From JAAYTY01 sp964569245 (lineage in GTDB: Bacteria; Fermentibacterota; Fermentibacteria; Fermentibacterales; Fermentibacteraceae), in contig CAZMTK010000006.1 of assembly GCA_964569245.1 (NCBI GenBank), positions 1 to 64,000 on the forward strand: a DNA stretch of 64,000 nucleotides. Direction: 5' to 3'. The notes beneath the pieces are model-generated. The model was given only the letters and a program-made list of their open reading frames with translations. It made no database searches and was not told where the DNA came from. A program made the translations under genes and the position numbers. Below are positions 23,670-32,431 of the stretch, piece by piece. Within the stretch, counting starts at the first letter, position 1. Each line of letters opens with the position of its first letter.

Positions 23670-24509
23670 ATGACGCCCGCCGAAACGGCCGGGCTGTCCC
23701 GAGCCCTATCCCTGGCTTGCGAAGAGGCCGGCTCGCTGCTGCTCGGCATGGCGCGCTCGCGCTTCAGAGTCGAATCGAAGGGCGGCCACGAACTGGTCAC
23801 GGAGGCCGACTTCGCCAGCCAGGCTCTTCTCGAGAGCAGGCTCGGCAGGCTCCTGCCCGGAGTCCCGTTTCTGGGTGAGGAGGGCTTCGGCAAGGTTCCC
23901 GATCCGCCTTTCTGGCTGGTTGACCCGCTCGACGGGACCAACAACTACGCGCACGGCTATCCTGTCTGGTCCGTGTCCGCGGCTCTTGTGGGCACCGGTG
24001 GCATCGAGGCGGCATGCGTGCACGACCCTGGCCGCGGCGAGACATTCACTGCCTCAGCAGGAGCGGGGGCTTTCCTCAACGGCGAACCGATCTCCTGCAG
24101 CAGGGTGGCTGCGGTTGAGAACGCTCTGCTGGCCACCGGCTTCCCGTATTCGCGCGCCCCGGGCGATCTCGGATTCGACATGAGGCCGCTCGTTTTCTTC
24201 CTCGGGCGCGCAAGAGGGATAAGGCGCAGCGGCTCGGCTGCCCTGGATCTCGCTTACGTCGCCTGCGGAAGGCTCGACGGATTCTGGGAGGAGCACCTCA
24301 GGCCGTGGGACATGGCTGCGGGCGTTCTGCTCGTGATGGAGGCAGGCGGCATCGCGGAGTCCTATGACGGATCGCCCTGGAGCCCATCTTCAGGCGGCAT
24401 AGCATCGGCAGGAAGGGATTTCATGCCGCTGCTCCGCGAAGGGCTGGGAGCCGGCGGAGGAGGAGGGCGCGGGCGCCCCGGTCTGCGGGACGCCCGCCTG
24501 CTTCGATGA
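23670..24509 (+). CDS. inositol monophosphatase family protein
   Basis: A 279-residue metal-dependent phosphatase of the IMPase/SuhB/CysQ fold. The motifs are in order: VTEADFASQALLESRL, GEEGF (metal-binding Glu), WLVDPLDGTNNYAHGYP (the DPLDGT metal site), and near the C-terminus GSAALDLAYVACGRLDGFWEEHLRPWDMAAG, which contains the final WD-AAG metal ligand. Family substrates include inositol phosphates, 3'-phosphoadenosine phosphate and histidinol phosphate; which applies here cannot be told. The Shine-Dalgarno is weak and the Gly-rich C-terminal tail is unusual. Confidence 0.9.
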   Translation: MTPAETAGLSRALSLACEEAGSLLLGMARSRFRVESKGGHELVTEADFASQALLESRLGRLLPGVPFLGEEGFGKVPDPPFWLVDPLDGTNNYAHGYPVWSVSAALVGTGGIEAACVHDPGRGETFTASAGAGAFLNGEPISCSRVAAVENALLATGFPYSRAPGDLGFDMRPLVFFLGRARGIRRSGSAALDLAYVACGRLDGFWEEHLRPWDMAAGVLLVMEAGGIAESYDGSPWSPSSGGIASAGRDFMPLLREGLGAGGGGGRGRPGLRDARLLR

Positions 24510-24518
24510 AGTCCTGAC

Positions 24519-25148
24519 CTAGAGCTTCACGAGGCGCAGGACCCCCTCCGTACCACCCGTCACGCGCACGACGTATGCGCCGCCGGGGAGCCCGTCGCCT
24601 GAAAGCACGTAGCTTCCGTCGAACTGGTCCTCCCTGACGATCCGGCCGGAGGCGTCGAACACCTCGATCCTCGATCCGGGCGCCGATGCGCCGGTGATCG
24701 CCACCGACTCGGAGAACGGGTTGCAGCTCGCCGAGAGGATGGAGGGCACCTGGACCGCCGGTCTCTCCTCAGTGCCTGTGAACCCGATCTTGTAGATCTT
24801 GTCGTTGTTCATGTTGCTGACCCAGAGGAAGCCGTTGGCCTGATCGGTGTCCAGGCCGTGAGCCGCACCGCCCGTGAGAGAGCCGGGAATCGTCGAGACT
24901 ATCGTCCCTGCGGTGTTGTAGCACCTGACGGGGCTGTCGGGCGCGCTGCATGCCAGCCATACGAAGTTGTTCAGGTACCCGCAGTCGTAGCTCGTTCCCA
25001 GGCTGGCTATGCCGAGAGCCCAGGCCGTGCCGTGAACGCCGGAGTAATCATACGACTCGATCGCATGGCCGCCACCGCTGCTCGTGCCCAGGACCAGGAG
25101 GTTACCGCTGCCTGCCGCCACTCCAGTCGCCGACTGGAGATAGCTGCC
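24519..25148 (-). pseudogene. 3' part of an interrupted secreted beta-propeller gene (type IX-like cargo)
   Basis: Same frame as the upstream part at 25149-25487 and separated from it only by a TGA codon. It holds the rest of the propeller (AIESYDYSGVHGTAWALG, ANGFLWVSNMNNDKIYKIGF) and a complete C-terminal sorting domain (CNPFSESVAITGASAPG, EVFDASGRIV, GGAYVVRVTGGTEGVLRLVKL). It has no signal peptide and no Shine-Dalgarno of its own: the ATG-like codon at 25121 lies inside the hairpin. It would be useful only if the TGA is read through or recoded, or if the TGA is an assembly error. Either pseudogene, error or recoding. Confidence 0.7.
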
Positions 25149-25151
25149 TCA
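25119..25151 (-). other. in-frame TGA followed by a SECIS-like hairpin
   Basis: On the minus strand TGA (25151-25149) is followed after nine bases by CTCCAGTC, a GGC loop and GACTGGAG (25139-25121), a perfect eight-base-pair stem. The loop begins about 18 bases after the TGA, similar to the spacing in bacterial selenocysteine insertion elements. The amino-acid context would be ALC-U-GSY. No selenocysteine genes are in the window, so recoding is only a possibility. Confidence 0.35.
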
Positions 25152-25487
25152 ACAGAGTGCGCTGAACTCGCCCAGGTATGCGCCGGAAGTGCTGTAGTAG
25201 TTGACGTACCCGCTCGTAAGCGCGACGTAAACCTGGTTGTTGGCGAAGGTCATGCCGGTAGGATGGGCTCCGGCAGCATCCACGTACCAGTTGAGAAGCA
25301 CGGCGCCGGTGGAGGCATTCAGCTTGTAGACCTGGTTGGTGACGTTGTCGCACGCCCAGAGGGCGCCGCCTCCGAGAGCGAGGCCGCTGATGTTGGTGTC
25401 GGGGGCGTCGAGGGTGAGGATCACGGACTGACCGGTCGAGACACTCGCAGCAACGAACAGGAGCACAAGAATCTTCTTCAACTGCAT
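25149..25487 (-). CDS. 5' part of an interrupted secreted beta-propeller gene
   Basis: ATG 25487 follows GGAGGGGGT. It encodes a signal peptide (LKKILVLLFVAASVSTGQS) and the first propeller blades (GLALGGGALWACDNVTNQVYKL, GMTFANNQVYVALTSGYVNYY), then stops at a TGA after GEFSALC. The same frame continues for 209 codons to 24519 with matching blade repeats and a sorting domain. The full protein would be ~322 residues, a normal architecture for this genome. As it stands the product is a truncated ~112-residue exported fragment. Confidence 0.7.
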   Translation of the reverse strand: MQLKKILVLLFVAASVSTGQSVILTLDAPDTNISGLALGGGALWACDNVTNQVYKLNASTGAVLLNWYVDAAGAHPTGMTFANNQVYVALTSGYVNYYSTSGAYLGEFSALC

Positions 25488-25575
25488 ACCACCCCCTCCG
25501 ATTAAGAGCAATCAGACTCCTGAAGTTTACAATCGCTGACTGCGGAACAGGAGTCAATGACCGCCAAGATGAGAG

Positions 25576-25599
25576 CCGGCGGCTCCGGAGAGCCGCCGG
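25576..25599 (-). terminator. terminator-like hairpin after the beta-barrel gene
   Basis: CCGGCGGCTC (25576-25585) and GAGCCGCCGG (25590-25599) give a perfect ten-base-pair stem with a four-base loop, 26 bases past the stop of the minus-strand barrel gene. The U-tract is poor. Confidence 0.55.
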
Positions 25600-25624
25600 A
25601 ACATGAGCGCTCCTCTGGAAACGA

Positions 25625-26317
25625 TCAGAACCCCAGATTCACACCGCCGTAGACCGTCCCGATGCTTCCGGTGCCAGGATCGTCCCCGAGCGTCCTCGCA
25701 TACTTGTATTCGGCGAAGAAGCTCAGCGGGAGCATCGGCGGCTGGAACTCCGCGCCAGCAACTCCGTGGATCTCGGGATGCACCTTGTCGTAGACATCCA
25801 GCGGCGCTCCCTGGCCGGTCTGCTCCTGTACGTACTGTATCAGCAGGTCGGCGTCGCTGACGATGAAGTGGGCTCCAGCGCCGCCGCCGACATACGGAGT
25901 CACGGGGAGGCTGCCCACCGGGAGGTCGACCTTCAGGGTGGCGCCCAGGTCGAGATCGTGATATGTGGCTGTGTAGCTCTGGAGGAATTCCTGCTCCTGG
26001 GGGGCCTCCCAGCCCCATTCGTCCTGGAGATACTGGAGGAGCGAGTCCTCATCGATGTCTATCCCCTGCTCCTGTTCGATGTAGTTGATCAGATAGTCCT
26101 GCAGGGTTATGTCGGTTTCGGTGCCGATGTAGCCGGCGCTGAACTCCAGCGAGACTATGCTCATTATCGGAAACACGAACTGCCCGCCGAAGATCGCGTT
26201 CGACGCGTCTCCGCCCGTTCTGGGCTCGTTACCCGTGTAGTACCCCACGCGGCCGCCGAAATGCGGCCCCGCGGCCGCAGCAGCGGCGAATGCGGCTACG
26301 AGGATGAGATGCCTCAA
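25625..26317 (-). CDS. outer-membrane beta-barrel protein
   Basis: TTG 26317 follows AAAGGAGG at spacing 6 and opens a signal peptide (LRHLILVAAFAAAAAAG); the longer ATG at 26344 would disrupt it. The 230-residue protein has barrel strands (HFGGRVGYYTG, IVSLEFSAGYIGTETDITL, VTPYVGGGAGAHFIVSD, LSFFAEYKYARTLG) and ends in a typical terminal strand (TVYGGVNLGF) with C-terminal Phe, the BAM recognition signature. An acidic insert of ~55 residues (INYIEQEQGIDIDEDSLLQYL) interrupts strands and may be an extracellular loop. The substrate or role is unknown. Confidence 0.78.
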   Translation of the reverse strand: MRHLILVAAFAAAAAAGPHFGGRVGYYTGNEPRTGGDASNAIFGGQFVFPIMSIVSLEFSAGYIGTETDITLQDYLINYIEQEQGIDIDEDSLLQYLQDEWGWEAPQEQEFLQSYTATYHDLDLGATLKVDLPVGSLPVTPYVGGGAGAHFIVSDADLLIQYVQEQTGQGAPLDVYDKVHPEIHGVAGAEFQPPMLPLSFFAEYKYARTLGDDPGTGSIGTVYGGVNLGF

Positions 26318-26378
26318 GAGAAACCTCCTTTCCGTGTTTGTCAAGCATGGAGCAGACGACGCAGGGCGTCAACGAACA

Positions 26379-26487
26379 GGGCGCGGTCAGACCCGGAAGG
26401 GCCGCGCCCACGGTGAGTACACGCCTGCTTCAGCGAGGCTGATGCGAACAAGCGGATTCAGGCCTGCGGAAAGCCTCCTGAATCTGC
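26379..26487. promoter_or_regulatory. structured intergenic region before the C25 peptidase gene
   Basis: The 283-base gap between divergent genes contains two inverted repeats: GGGCGCGG (26379-26386) with CCGCGCCC (26402-26409), and GCGGATTCAGG (26452-26462) with CCTGAATCTGC (26477-26487). A TTGACT at 26521 could be a -35 but lacks a convincing -10. These may be RNA structures or protein-binding sites controlling the peptidase. Confidence 0.35.
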
Positions 26488-26601
26488 GAAGTGCTTGGAC
26501 TGGAGGCTTGTAGACCATCCTTGACTGCTCCCCGCGACTGATGCAGTGTTAGGCTGTGTCAGTGCCGCTTCTAGTCCATGCAAGGAAAAGGAGGTAGACA
26601 C

Positions 26602-28884
26602 GTGAGGTTTCTTTGTGTCGCCCTTGTTCTGCTGACAGCTTCCACCCTGGCTGCAGGCCTGGAGAGCTACTCCTGGCAGTCCCTCGGCGGCGCCGAGGGA
26701 TCTTGTCCCTCCGTCACCCTCGTGGAGTCCGACCTGGGACACATCGTGGTGGACGTCGAGATCCCCGGCTTCTGGATGACCACGTGGCCGGGCGGAGGCC
26801 AGAACTGGGAGAGGATATTCCTGCCCGGGTACTACTCCCAGAGCGAGATCGGCTTCCCCGAGGTGCCCTCGGTGCCGGTTCTCTTCGCTCTTCCCATCGG
26901 CACCCAGGCGGTGGTCACGGTCGAGGACGTCAGGTATTCCACCTTCGACGACATCCGCCTTCTCCCGCGCCAGCCAGCAGAGATAGACATGCCTCATGCC
27001 GCCTGGCCCTTCGAGATGAACGACAGAGCCTACGGCTCCGCGGTGACTCCCGGCGCCTGGGCTCTAGCCGACATGGAGGGCATGTGGGCCGGTCTTCACA
27101 ACCAGCGCCTGGTCCTCAACCCGTTCCAGTTCGACGCGGCGACGGGCGAGCTCCGAGCCGCGAGCAGCATGAGGGTCAGAGTCGAGTTCCAGGGTGCGCA
27201 CCAGGGCTACTGCGCCCCGATCAACCCCGGCATGGAAGCTGCGATGGCCGGCAACGTGATCAACTTCGCCGACTTCAGGCCCTACGCGGGGAACGACGGC
27301 TCCAGGGCGGGCACCAAGTACATCTTCGTCTGCAACAGCGGCAACATCGCCGCCGTCGCCCCCCTGTACGAGCTTTACAACTGGCTCGGCATGAAGGCCA
27401 AGGTGGTGACCCTGCCCAATCCCGCAACCGTAGCGCAGATCTATGCCGCTATCGCCGACAACTACGAAACCGGCGTTACCCGCTTCGCACTCATCGCCGG
27501 AACCTATTCTGAGATGCCTTCCTACAACTACGGCTCTCACGTCGGGGACTACTACTTCGCGTGCCTGACCGGCGGAGACCTGCAGCCCGAGATCGGCGTC
27601 GGCAGGCTCACAGGGAGCTCCGCTCAGATCGATCACCAGGTGGACAAGATCATCGACGGCTATCTCGCCTATCCGTTCACCGATGACACCAATACCACCG
27701 GCATCATTCCGAGCATGAGCGTGCTGGCCGCCCACGAGGAGCAGTATCCCGGCAAGTACACCCAGTGCTGCAACGAGATAGCGGCCTATCCCTACAGCCT
27801 CATCAACTTCACCTTCATCAAGGTCTATCCGCCCGAGGGCGGCACGGCCCAGATGGTGAGCGACGCCATCAACAACGGCGATGGCTTCGTCACCTACCGA
27901 GGCCACGGCGATGTCACCTACTGGGCGTGGTCGCCCGGATGGAACGCCACCAACATCAACGCACTCACGAACACCTTCATGCCGCCGGTGGCCAACATCG
28001 CCTGCCTGTGCGGACGCTACAACGAGTCCGGCGACTGCCTGGCGGAGAGCTGGCAGTTCGCTACCCACGGCTCCAGCGGCAACCTGGCCGCAGCAGATCC
28101 GTCCTACACGGAGGCGAACCACACCTACATCAAGGAGATCTACAAGGCCATCTACGACCAGGGCACGTGGAACATCACCGAGGCCATCAACGACGCCACA
28201 GTGGTCACGATGTCCCAGCACGGAACCTACGGCGAGGCCAATGCCAAGATGTACTTCTGGTTCGGCGACCCCGCCATGGAGATCTGGAGCTTCGACCAGG
28301 CAGGCGAGTTCGGGATTCTCGACATCACCGGCCCCTCGGTGCTCAACCCCGGACCCCAGACCGTCACACTGACGGTGACCTCCGGCGGCTCGCCTGTGTC
28401 TGGCGCCACCGTGGCCTTCACCGACGGGATCGAGGGGGTCACCGATGCCCAGACCTTCTACCAGACGGGAACCACGAACGCCAGCGGGCAGGTGAGCTTC
28501 AGCGTCACCATTCCTTCGTCCGGCCAGGTCCACGCAGGTGCCACAAAGCACAACTACAAGTATGACACCATAATGTGGACCATCGGCGTGGGCGTAGGCG
28601 AGGGCAGCTCGGGTGCCGTTCCGCAGCTCTCCATGGGCATCCCCTCTCCCAACCCTGTGACCGTCTCGGCCAGCATAGAGTTCTCCACTCCGGCCGCCGG
28701 CATTGTGGACCTCGGCATCTACGACATAACCGGCCGTCTTGTCGAGACTCTCGTGTCGAGCGAGATGCCCTCCGGCACCCACTCCGTCGTCTGGCAGCCC
28801 GGGCAGACCGCGAACGGCGTCTATTTCGTTCGCCTCACGACGCCGTCCGGCTGCATCACCCGTCAGGTGATGGTCGTCCGCTAG
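26602..28884 (+). CDS. gingipain-like C25 cysteine peptidase with type IX-like sorting domain
   Basis: Secreted protease of 760 residues. GTG 26602 follows AAAGGAGG at spacing 7. A signal peptide (FLCVALVLLTASTLAAG) is followed by a ~230-residue propeptide-like region. The C25 catalytic domain comprises KYIFVCNSGNIAAVAPLYELYNWLG, the catalytic His in TYRGHGDVTYW (His435) and Cys in SGDCLAESW (Cys479), which aligns with the PCFAEAL Cys of gingipains. An Ig-like domain follows (SVLNPGPQTVTLTV), then the sorting domain (GIPSPNPVTVSASIEF, IYDITGRLVETL, NGVYFVRL). It would degrade extracellular protein, feeding the amino-acid fermentation operon at 39-43 kb. Confidence 0.92.
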   Translation: MRFLCVALVLLTASTLAAGLESYSWQSLGGAEGSCPSVTLVESDLGHIVVDVEIPGFWMTTWPGGGQNWERIFLPGYYSQSEIGFPEVPSVPVLFALPIGTQAVVTVEDVRYSTFDDIRLLPRQPAEIDMPHAAWPFEMNDRAYGSAVTPGAWALADMEGMWAGLHNQRLVLNPFQFDAATGELRAASSMRVRVEFQGAHQGYCAPINPGMEAAMAGNVINFADFRPYAGNDGSRAGTKYIFVCNSGNIAAVAPLYELYNWLGMKAKVVTLPNPATVAQIYAAIADNYETGVTRFALIAGTYSEMPSYNYGSHVGDYYFACLTGGDLQPEIGVGRLTGSSAQIDHQVDKIIDGYLAYPFTDDTNTTGIIPSMSVLAAHEEQYPGKYTQCCNEIAAYPYSLINFTFIKVYPPEGGTAQMVSDAINNGDGFVTYRGHGDVTYWAWSPGWNATNINALTNTFMPPVANIACLCGRYNESGDCLAESWQFATHGSSGNLAAADPSYTEANHTYIKEIYKAIYDQGTWNITEAINDATVVTMSQHGTYGEANAKMYFWFGDPAMEIWSFDQAGEFGILDITGPSVLNPGPQTVTLTVTSGGSPVSGATVAFTDGIEGVTDAQTFYQTGTTNASGQVSFSVTIPSSGQVHAGATKHNYKYDTIMWTIGVGVGEGSSGAVPQLSMGIPSPNPVTVSASIEFSTPAAGIVDLGIYDITGRLVETLVSSEMPSGTHSVVWQPGQTANGVYFVRLTTPSGCITRQVMVVR

Positions 28885-28905
28885 TTTCGAGATTCCTGCG
28901 ACGCC

Positions 28906-28935
28906 GGGGGCGGGGCTCAGGCCCCGCCCCCTTTT
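28906..28935 (+). terminator. rho-independent terminator
   Basis: GGGGGCGGGGC (28906-28916), loop TCAG, GCCCCGCCCCC (28921-28931), then TTTT. A perfect eleven-base-pair stem with a U-run, 21 bases after the peptidase stop. Confidence 0.9.
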
Positions 28936-29030
28936 CTCGCTACTCTCCACCTGCTCGTCGTTCCAGACAGACAGGGCTTCACCGGGCGACAGGCACGCCT
29001 TATGTTCGGTCTTTCTCCGGAGGTTCGCTG

Positions 29031-30536
29031 GTGCAGAAGACAGGATTCGACAACGAGAGATATCTCGAAGCCCAGGCCGCCTCCATCCTCGAGCGGATAG
29101 ACAGGCTCGGAGGCAGGCTGTACCTGGAGTTCGGCGGAAAGCTGGTGCACGACTTCCATGCCGCCAGGGTCCTTCCGGGATACGACCCCGACGTGAAGCT
29201 CCGCCTGCTGGAGCGCCTCCGCGAGAGGGCGGAGATCCTCCTCTGCATATACGCCGGGGACATCGAGCGGAGGCGCATCCGGGGCGATTTCGGCATCACC
29301 TACGACACTGACGCGCTCCGACTCATTGACGAGCTGCGCACACACTGCCTCGAAGTACGGGGCGTCGTTGTCACCCGCTTCGACGACCAGCCCGCCGCTA
29401 CAGGGTTCATAAACGGCCTCGAGCGGCGCGGCGTGCAGGTGTTCGTTCACAGGTCCACCCGCGGCTATCCCACCGACGTCGAGCTGATCGCAAGCGAGCA
29501 GGGCTACGGCTCGAATCCCATGATCCCCTGCGAGAAGCCGCTTGTCATAGTCACCGGCCCCGGCCCGGGGAGCGGCAAGCTCGGAACCTGCCTGTCGCAG
29601 CTCTTCCACGAGCACAGGCACGGGATCGAGGCGGGCTTCGCGAAGTTCGAGACCTTCCCGGTCTGGAACCTGCCGCTCGAGCACCCCGTGAACGCGGCCT
29701 ACGAGGCAGCAACGGCGGATCTCGGGGACTTCAATCTCATAGACCCGTTCCATCTCGAGGCGGCCGGGACGATCGCCATCAACTACAACCGCGACGTCGA
29801 GGCCTTCCCTGTGCTGCGGAAGCTGCTCGAGCGGATAACCGGAACCGCTTCTCTCTACAGGTCTCCCACCGAGATGGGCGTGAACCGCATAGCCGAAGGC
29901 ATCACCGACGACGAAGCGGTGAGGACTGCGGCAAAGGACGAGATGATAAGGCGCTATTTCCGAGCGAGATGCGAATATGCAACGGGCATAGCAGAAGCCG
30001 ACTCCGTCAGGAGGATCGAGGGGCTCCTGAGCAGGTACGACATCGCACCGGAGCACCGCTCGGTCGTGAAGCCAGCCAGAGAGGTCGCCCGGCTGAGGGC
30101 CGACGAGGCCTCCGCCGAGGCGACTGGAGCCGCGCTGGAGCTGCCCGACGGCTCGCTGGTCACGGGACACGACTCTGCTCTGATGCACGCACCGGCAGCA
30201 CTGGTCATAAACGCGGTCAAGAGACTCGCGGGCCTGCCGAAGGAGCTGCACCTGCTCGCTCCGGGAACCATCACCTCCATTGCCAATCTGAAGCTCAGGG
30301 TCATGGGCGCCTCGGCATGCAGCCTCGATCTGGAGGAGATGCTGATCGCACTGAGCGTGAGCGCCACCACAAACCCGGTCGCTGAATTCGCAATGAAGGA
30401 GCTGAGCAGGCTCCGCGGCTGCGAGGCGCACCTCTCGCACATACCCTCTCCCGGAGACGGGGCAGGACTCCGCAAGCTGGGGATCAACTTCACGAGCGAT
30501 CCGCTCTTCGCTTCGGGCAATCTGGCGACTTACTGA
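29031..30536 (+). CDS. DUF1846 family protein
   Basis: A 501-residue protein with GTG 29031 behind GGAGG at spacing 8. It matches the DUF1846 family in length and order of conserved blocks: KTGFDNERYLEAQAASILER, LYLEFGGKLVHDFHAARVLPGYDPDVK, VTGPGPGSGKLGTCLSQLFHE, FETFPVWNLPLEHPVNAAYEAAT, TEMGVNRIAEGI and HMSH-like ends (CEAHLSHIPSPGD). By recall, family members are found mainly in Firmicutes and anaerobes, and the biochemical role is not established. The glycine-rich PGPGSGK block suggests a nucleotide-binding site. It appears to be a single-gene unit. Confidence 0.92.
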   Translation: MQKTGFDNERYLEAQAASILERIDRLGGRLYLEFGGKLVHDFHAARVLPGYDPDVKLRLLERLRERAEILLCIYAGDIERRRIRGDFGITYDTDALRLIDELRTHCLEVRGVVVTRFDDQPAATGFINGLERRGVQVFVHRSTRGYPTDVELIASEQGYGSNPMIPCEKPLVIVTGPGPGSGKLGTCLSQLFHEHRHGIEAGFAKFETFPVWNLPLEHPVNAAYEAATADLGDFNLIDPFHLEAAGTIAINYNRDVEAFPVLRKLLERITGTASLYRSPTEMGVNRIAEGITDDEAVRTAAKDEMIRRYFRARCEYATGIAEADSVRRIEGLLSRYDIAPEHRSVVKPAREVARLRADEASAEATGAALELPDGSLVTGHDSALMHAPAALVINAVKRLAGLPKELHLLAPGTITSIANLKLRVMGASACSLDLEEMLIALSVSATTNPVAEFAMKELSRLRGCEAHLSHIPSPGDGAGLRKLGINFTSDPLFASGNLATY

Positions 30537-30810
30537 TAGCCGGCGGCAGGCGTCAACAGGATCTCACGCAAGGACGCGAAGAACGCAGAGCAGCCATCAG
30601 GTGACAGGCATCGGGCATCAGGCCGAGGACGGGGCAGCAGCGCTGCGGCAACAGCACCTCCCCCACGAAGAGCACGAAGAAAGCAGAAGCTTGAAGGTGG
30701 CCGCAGGAGACAGAGCGCCGGGGACAGAACACACACATGAGTTCCGGAAGCGCCGGGAATGACTGCTTTGCCGCCTGACGCCTGGAGCCTGCCGCCTGTT
30801 GCCTGTCTTC
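30537..30810. other. non-coding stretch with short degenerate repeats
   Basis: No gene is seen. The sequence includes direct repetition of a GCCTG/CCGCC theme near 30770-30805 (GCCTGACGCCTGGAGCCTG) and an ACGAAGAGCACGAAGAAAG stretch near 30666, looking like eroded low-complexity DNA. Confidence 0.4.
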
Positions 30811-31299
30811 TCAGAAGTACAGCCTCGCCCCGATGCCTCCGGCGACCTCGAAGTCGGTGTCCGGGATCAGGTCGAGTCCCGGCACGATCTGCACGAAGAT
30901 GTCCACGGGGGCTCCCTCGAACGGATAGGCCAGCCCCAGAGGGATGCGGGCGCCGAAGATCACCTTGCTCTCGTCTTCCTGCGGGGGAGGGTTGTCCTTC
31001 TCGTAGAAGCGTACCTTTCCGCCGAATCCGTAAGTGAACATCAGCCCGTAGAGGTCCGCGGAAGGGTCGTCAACGATGTTCAGCGAATGCAGGACGTAGT
31101 CGGCGAAGAGGTACACCCCCTCGTTGTCGCCGAGAGACCATGCGGCCCCGCCCTCGACGGCTGTCGTACCAGAAAGCCAGCTCTTGAAGCAGAGCCCCGT
31201 GGGCTCGCCCAGGATGATGCCTACACCCGTGCCGCCCAGCTGCGCCTGGGCGACGGAAGCGGCCAGGAGAACTGCCACGGCCACAGCCATGCGCGCCAT
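30811..31299 (-). CDS. small outer-membrane beta-barrel or periplasmic protein
   Basis: A 162-residue protein. ATG 31299 follows GGAGGGAGG and opens a signal peptide (MAVAVAVLLAASVAQAQ). The mature part starts LGGTGVGIILGEPTGLCFKSWLSG and has strand-like blocks (NEGVYLFADYVLHSL, LYGLMFTYGFGGKVRFY, KVIFGARIPLGLAYPF), ending GGIGARLYF with a C-terminal Phe. It resembles the DUF3996-like group of predicted small barrels. The open frame extends far upstream, but the extension is antisense to rpsF and not plausible. Function unknown. Confidence 0.72.
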   Translation of the reverse strand: MARMAVAVAVLLAASVAQAQLGGTGVGIILGEPTGLCFKSWLSGTTAVEGGAAWSLGDNEGVYLFADYVLHSLNIVDDPSADLYGLMFTYGFGGKVRFYEKDNPPPQEDESKVIFGARIPLGLAYPFEGAPVDIFVQIVPGLDLIPDTDFEVAGGIGARLYF

Positions 31300-31533
31300 T
31301 CCAGAGCCTCCCTCCGAAAGCGTCTGCAGGGAACTATCTGAATGCGGGGCAGTGACGGTCAACGACGCACTTGACCATAGCGGCCCGTGGAGGCATGTAT
31401 TCCGCCGTCGTTTGCTGCGCCGGTGCGCAGCCGAGGTGACAGTATCACCCGTCCGGAAGCGACGCATGCCTGCGCTCCGCAGGGAGCTGCCGTTCCGGGC
31501 GCCACCGTCACTCTCCCGGAAGGAGGCATCCGC

Positions 31534-31941
31534 TTGCGGAACTACGAGACAGCTCTGATTCTGAGCGCCAGCCTCACCGAAGCCGAACTCGAGCAGGAGG
31601 TCGGCAAGGTGGTGGACCTCATCGGCAAGGGCGGCGGCGTTCACTCCGGAACCCAGCGATGGGGGCGGAGGATGCTCACGTTCCCCATAAAGAAGCAGAC
31701 GGAGGGCGTGTACTTCTTCGTCCACTGGCAGGGGAACCGCGAGATCAGCGACTCGATCGACTGGAATCTGAAGATCGACGAGAAGGTCCTCAGACACCTC
31801 ACCCTGAGGCTCGAAGAGGGCGGGGAGGCCGTGGACCTCGCGGGAGGAGCCGACGAGGAGCCGCCTCAGGCAGGCAGGGGTGCGGGATTCACAGACGGAT
31901 TCGACGGAGACGAGGAGTCCGAGCAGGACTCCGAGGAATAG
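31534..31941 (+). CDS. rpsF: 30S ribosomal protein S6
   Basis: Ribosomal protein S6, 135 residues from TTG 31534, which stands seven bases after GAAGGAGG. The S6 fold is recognisable: RNYETALILSASLTEAELEQEV, GGGVHSGTQRWGRRMLTFPIKKQTEGVYFFVHWQG and EKVLRHLTLRLEE. The C-terminal ~35 residues are acidic and low-complexity. It opens the rpsF-ssb-rpsR-rplI cluster that is conserved in many bacteria. The next gene starts 13 bases after its stop. Confidence 0.95.
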   Translation: MRNYETALILSASLTEAELEQEVGKVVDLIGKGGGVHSGTQRWGRRMLTFPIKKQTEGVYFFVHWQGNREISDSIDWNLKIDEKVLRHLTLRLEEGGEAVDLAGGADEEPPQAGRGAGFTDGFDGDEESEQDSEE

Positions 31942-31954
31942 CCGGAGGGATCTG

Positions 31955-32413
31955 ATGACCATGAACCTGAGGATGCCGAGCATCAACAGGGTCTTCATCT
32001 CCGGCAACCTGGTCGCCGACCCCAGGGTTAACATCCTGGAGAGCGGGGTCCGAGTGGCCAACTTCAGGATCGCGAACAACCAGTCGTTCCGTCTGAAGGA
32101 TGGCAGCTGGGGCGAGAAGACCCACATGGTGGACGTCGTGGCCTGGCGGAAGACTGCCGAGCTCGTCGAGCAGTTCCTGCACAAGGGAAGCCCGGTGATC
32201 GTCGAGGGAGAGCTCCAGACGAGCACATGGAAGGCCCAGGACGGCACCGAGAGATCCAGGGTGGAGATCCTGGCCCGCCGGGTGCAGTTCCTCGAACGGC
32301 AGGGGGGTGCTCAGCGGTCCCGGGAGGACGCCCAGCAGCAGGGACGCCCGCTCGAACCCCCATCGGAGGAGCCGCCCGACCTGGACGGGGAGTATGACGA
32401 CATCCCGTTCTGA
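31955..32413 (+). CDS. ssb: single-stranded DNA-binding protein
   Basis: SSB of 152 residues; ATG follows GGAGG. The OB fold (SINRVFISGNLVADPRVNIL, VANFRIANNQSF, HMVDVVAWRKTAELVEQFLHKGSPVIVEGEL) spans ~1-108. A Gln/Pro/acidic linker ends in DGEYDDIPF, the acidic tip that recruits repair and replication proteins. It lies in its usual place between rpsF and rpsR, but is followed by a second OB-fold gene before rpsR. Confidence 0.96.
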   Translation: MTMNLRMPSINRVFISGNLVADPRVNILESGVRVANFRIANNQSFRLKDGSWGEKTHMVDVVAWRKTAELVEQFLHKGSPVIVEGELQTSTWKAQDGTERSRVEILARRVQFLERQGGAQRSREDAQQQGRPLEPPSEEPPDLDGEYDDIPF

Positions 32414-32431
32414 GGGAACGGAGGATGCTGA

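Noticed and set aside
26521..26549. Promoter TTGACT before the C25 peptidase gene
   Set aside because: The -35-like hexamer has no acceptable -10 at 16-19 bases, so it was not listed as a promoter.
27064..28950. Long minus-strand open frame (628 codons) across the C25 peptidase gene
   Set aside because: It is the antisense shadow of a well-supported peptidase with signal peptide, catalytic residues and sorting domain. High GC makes such empty frames long; its translation has no domain-like pattern.
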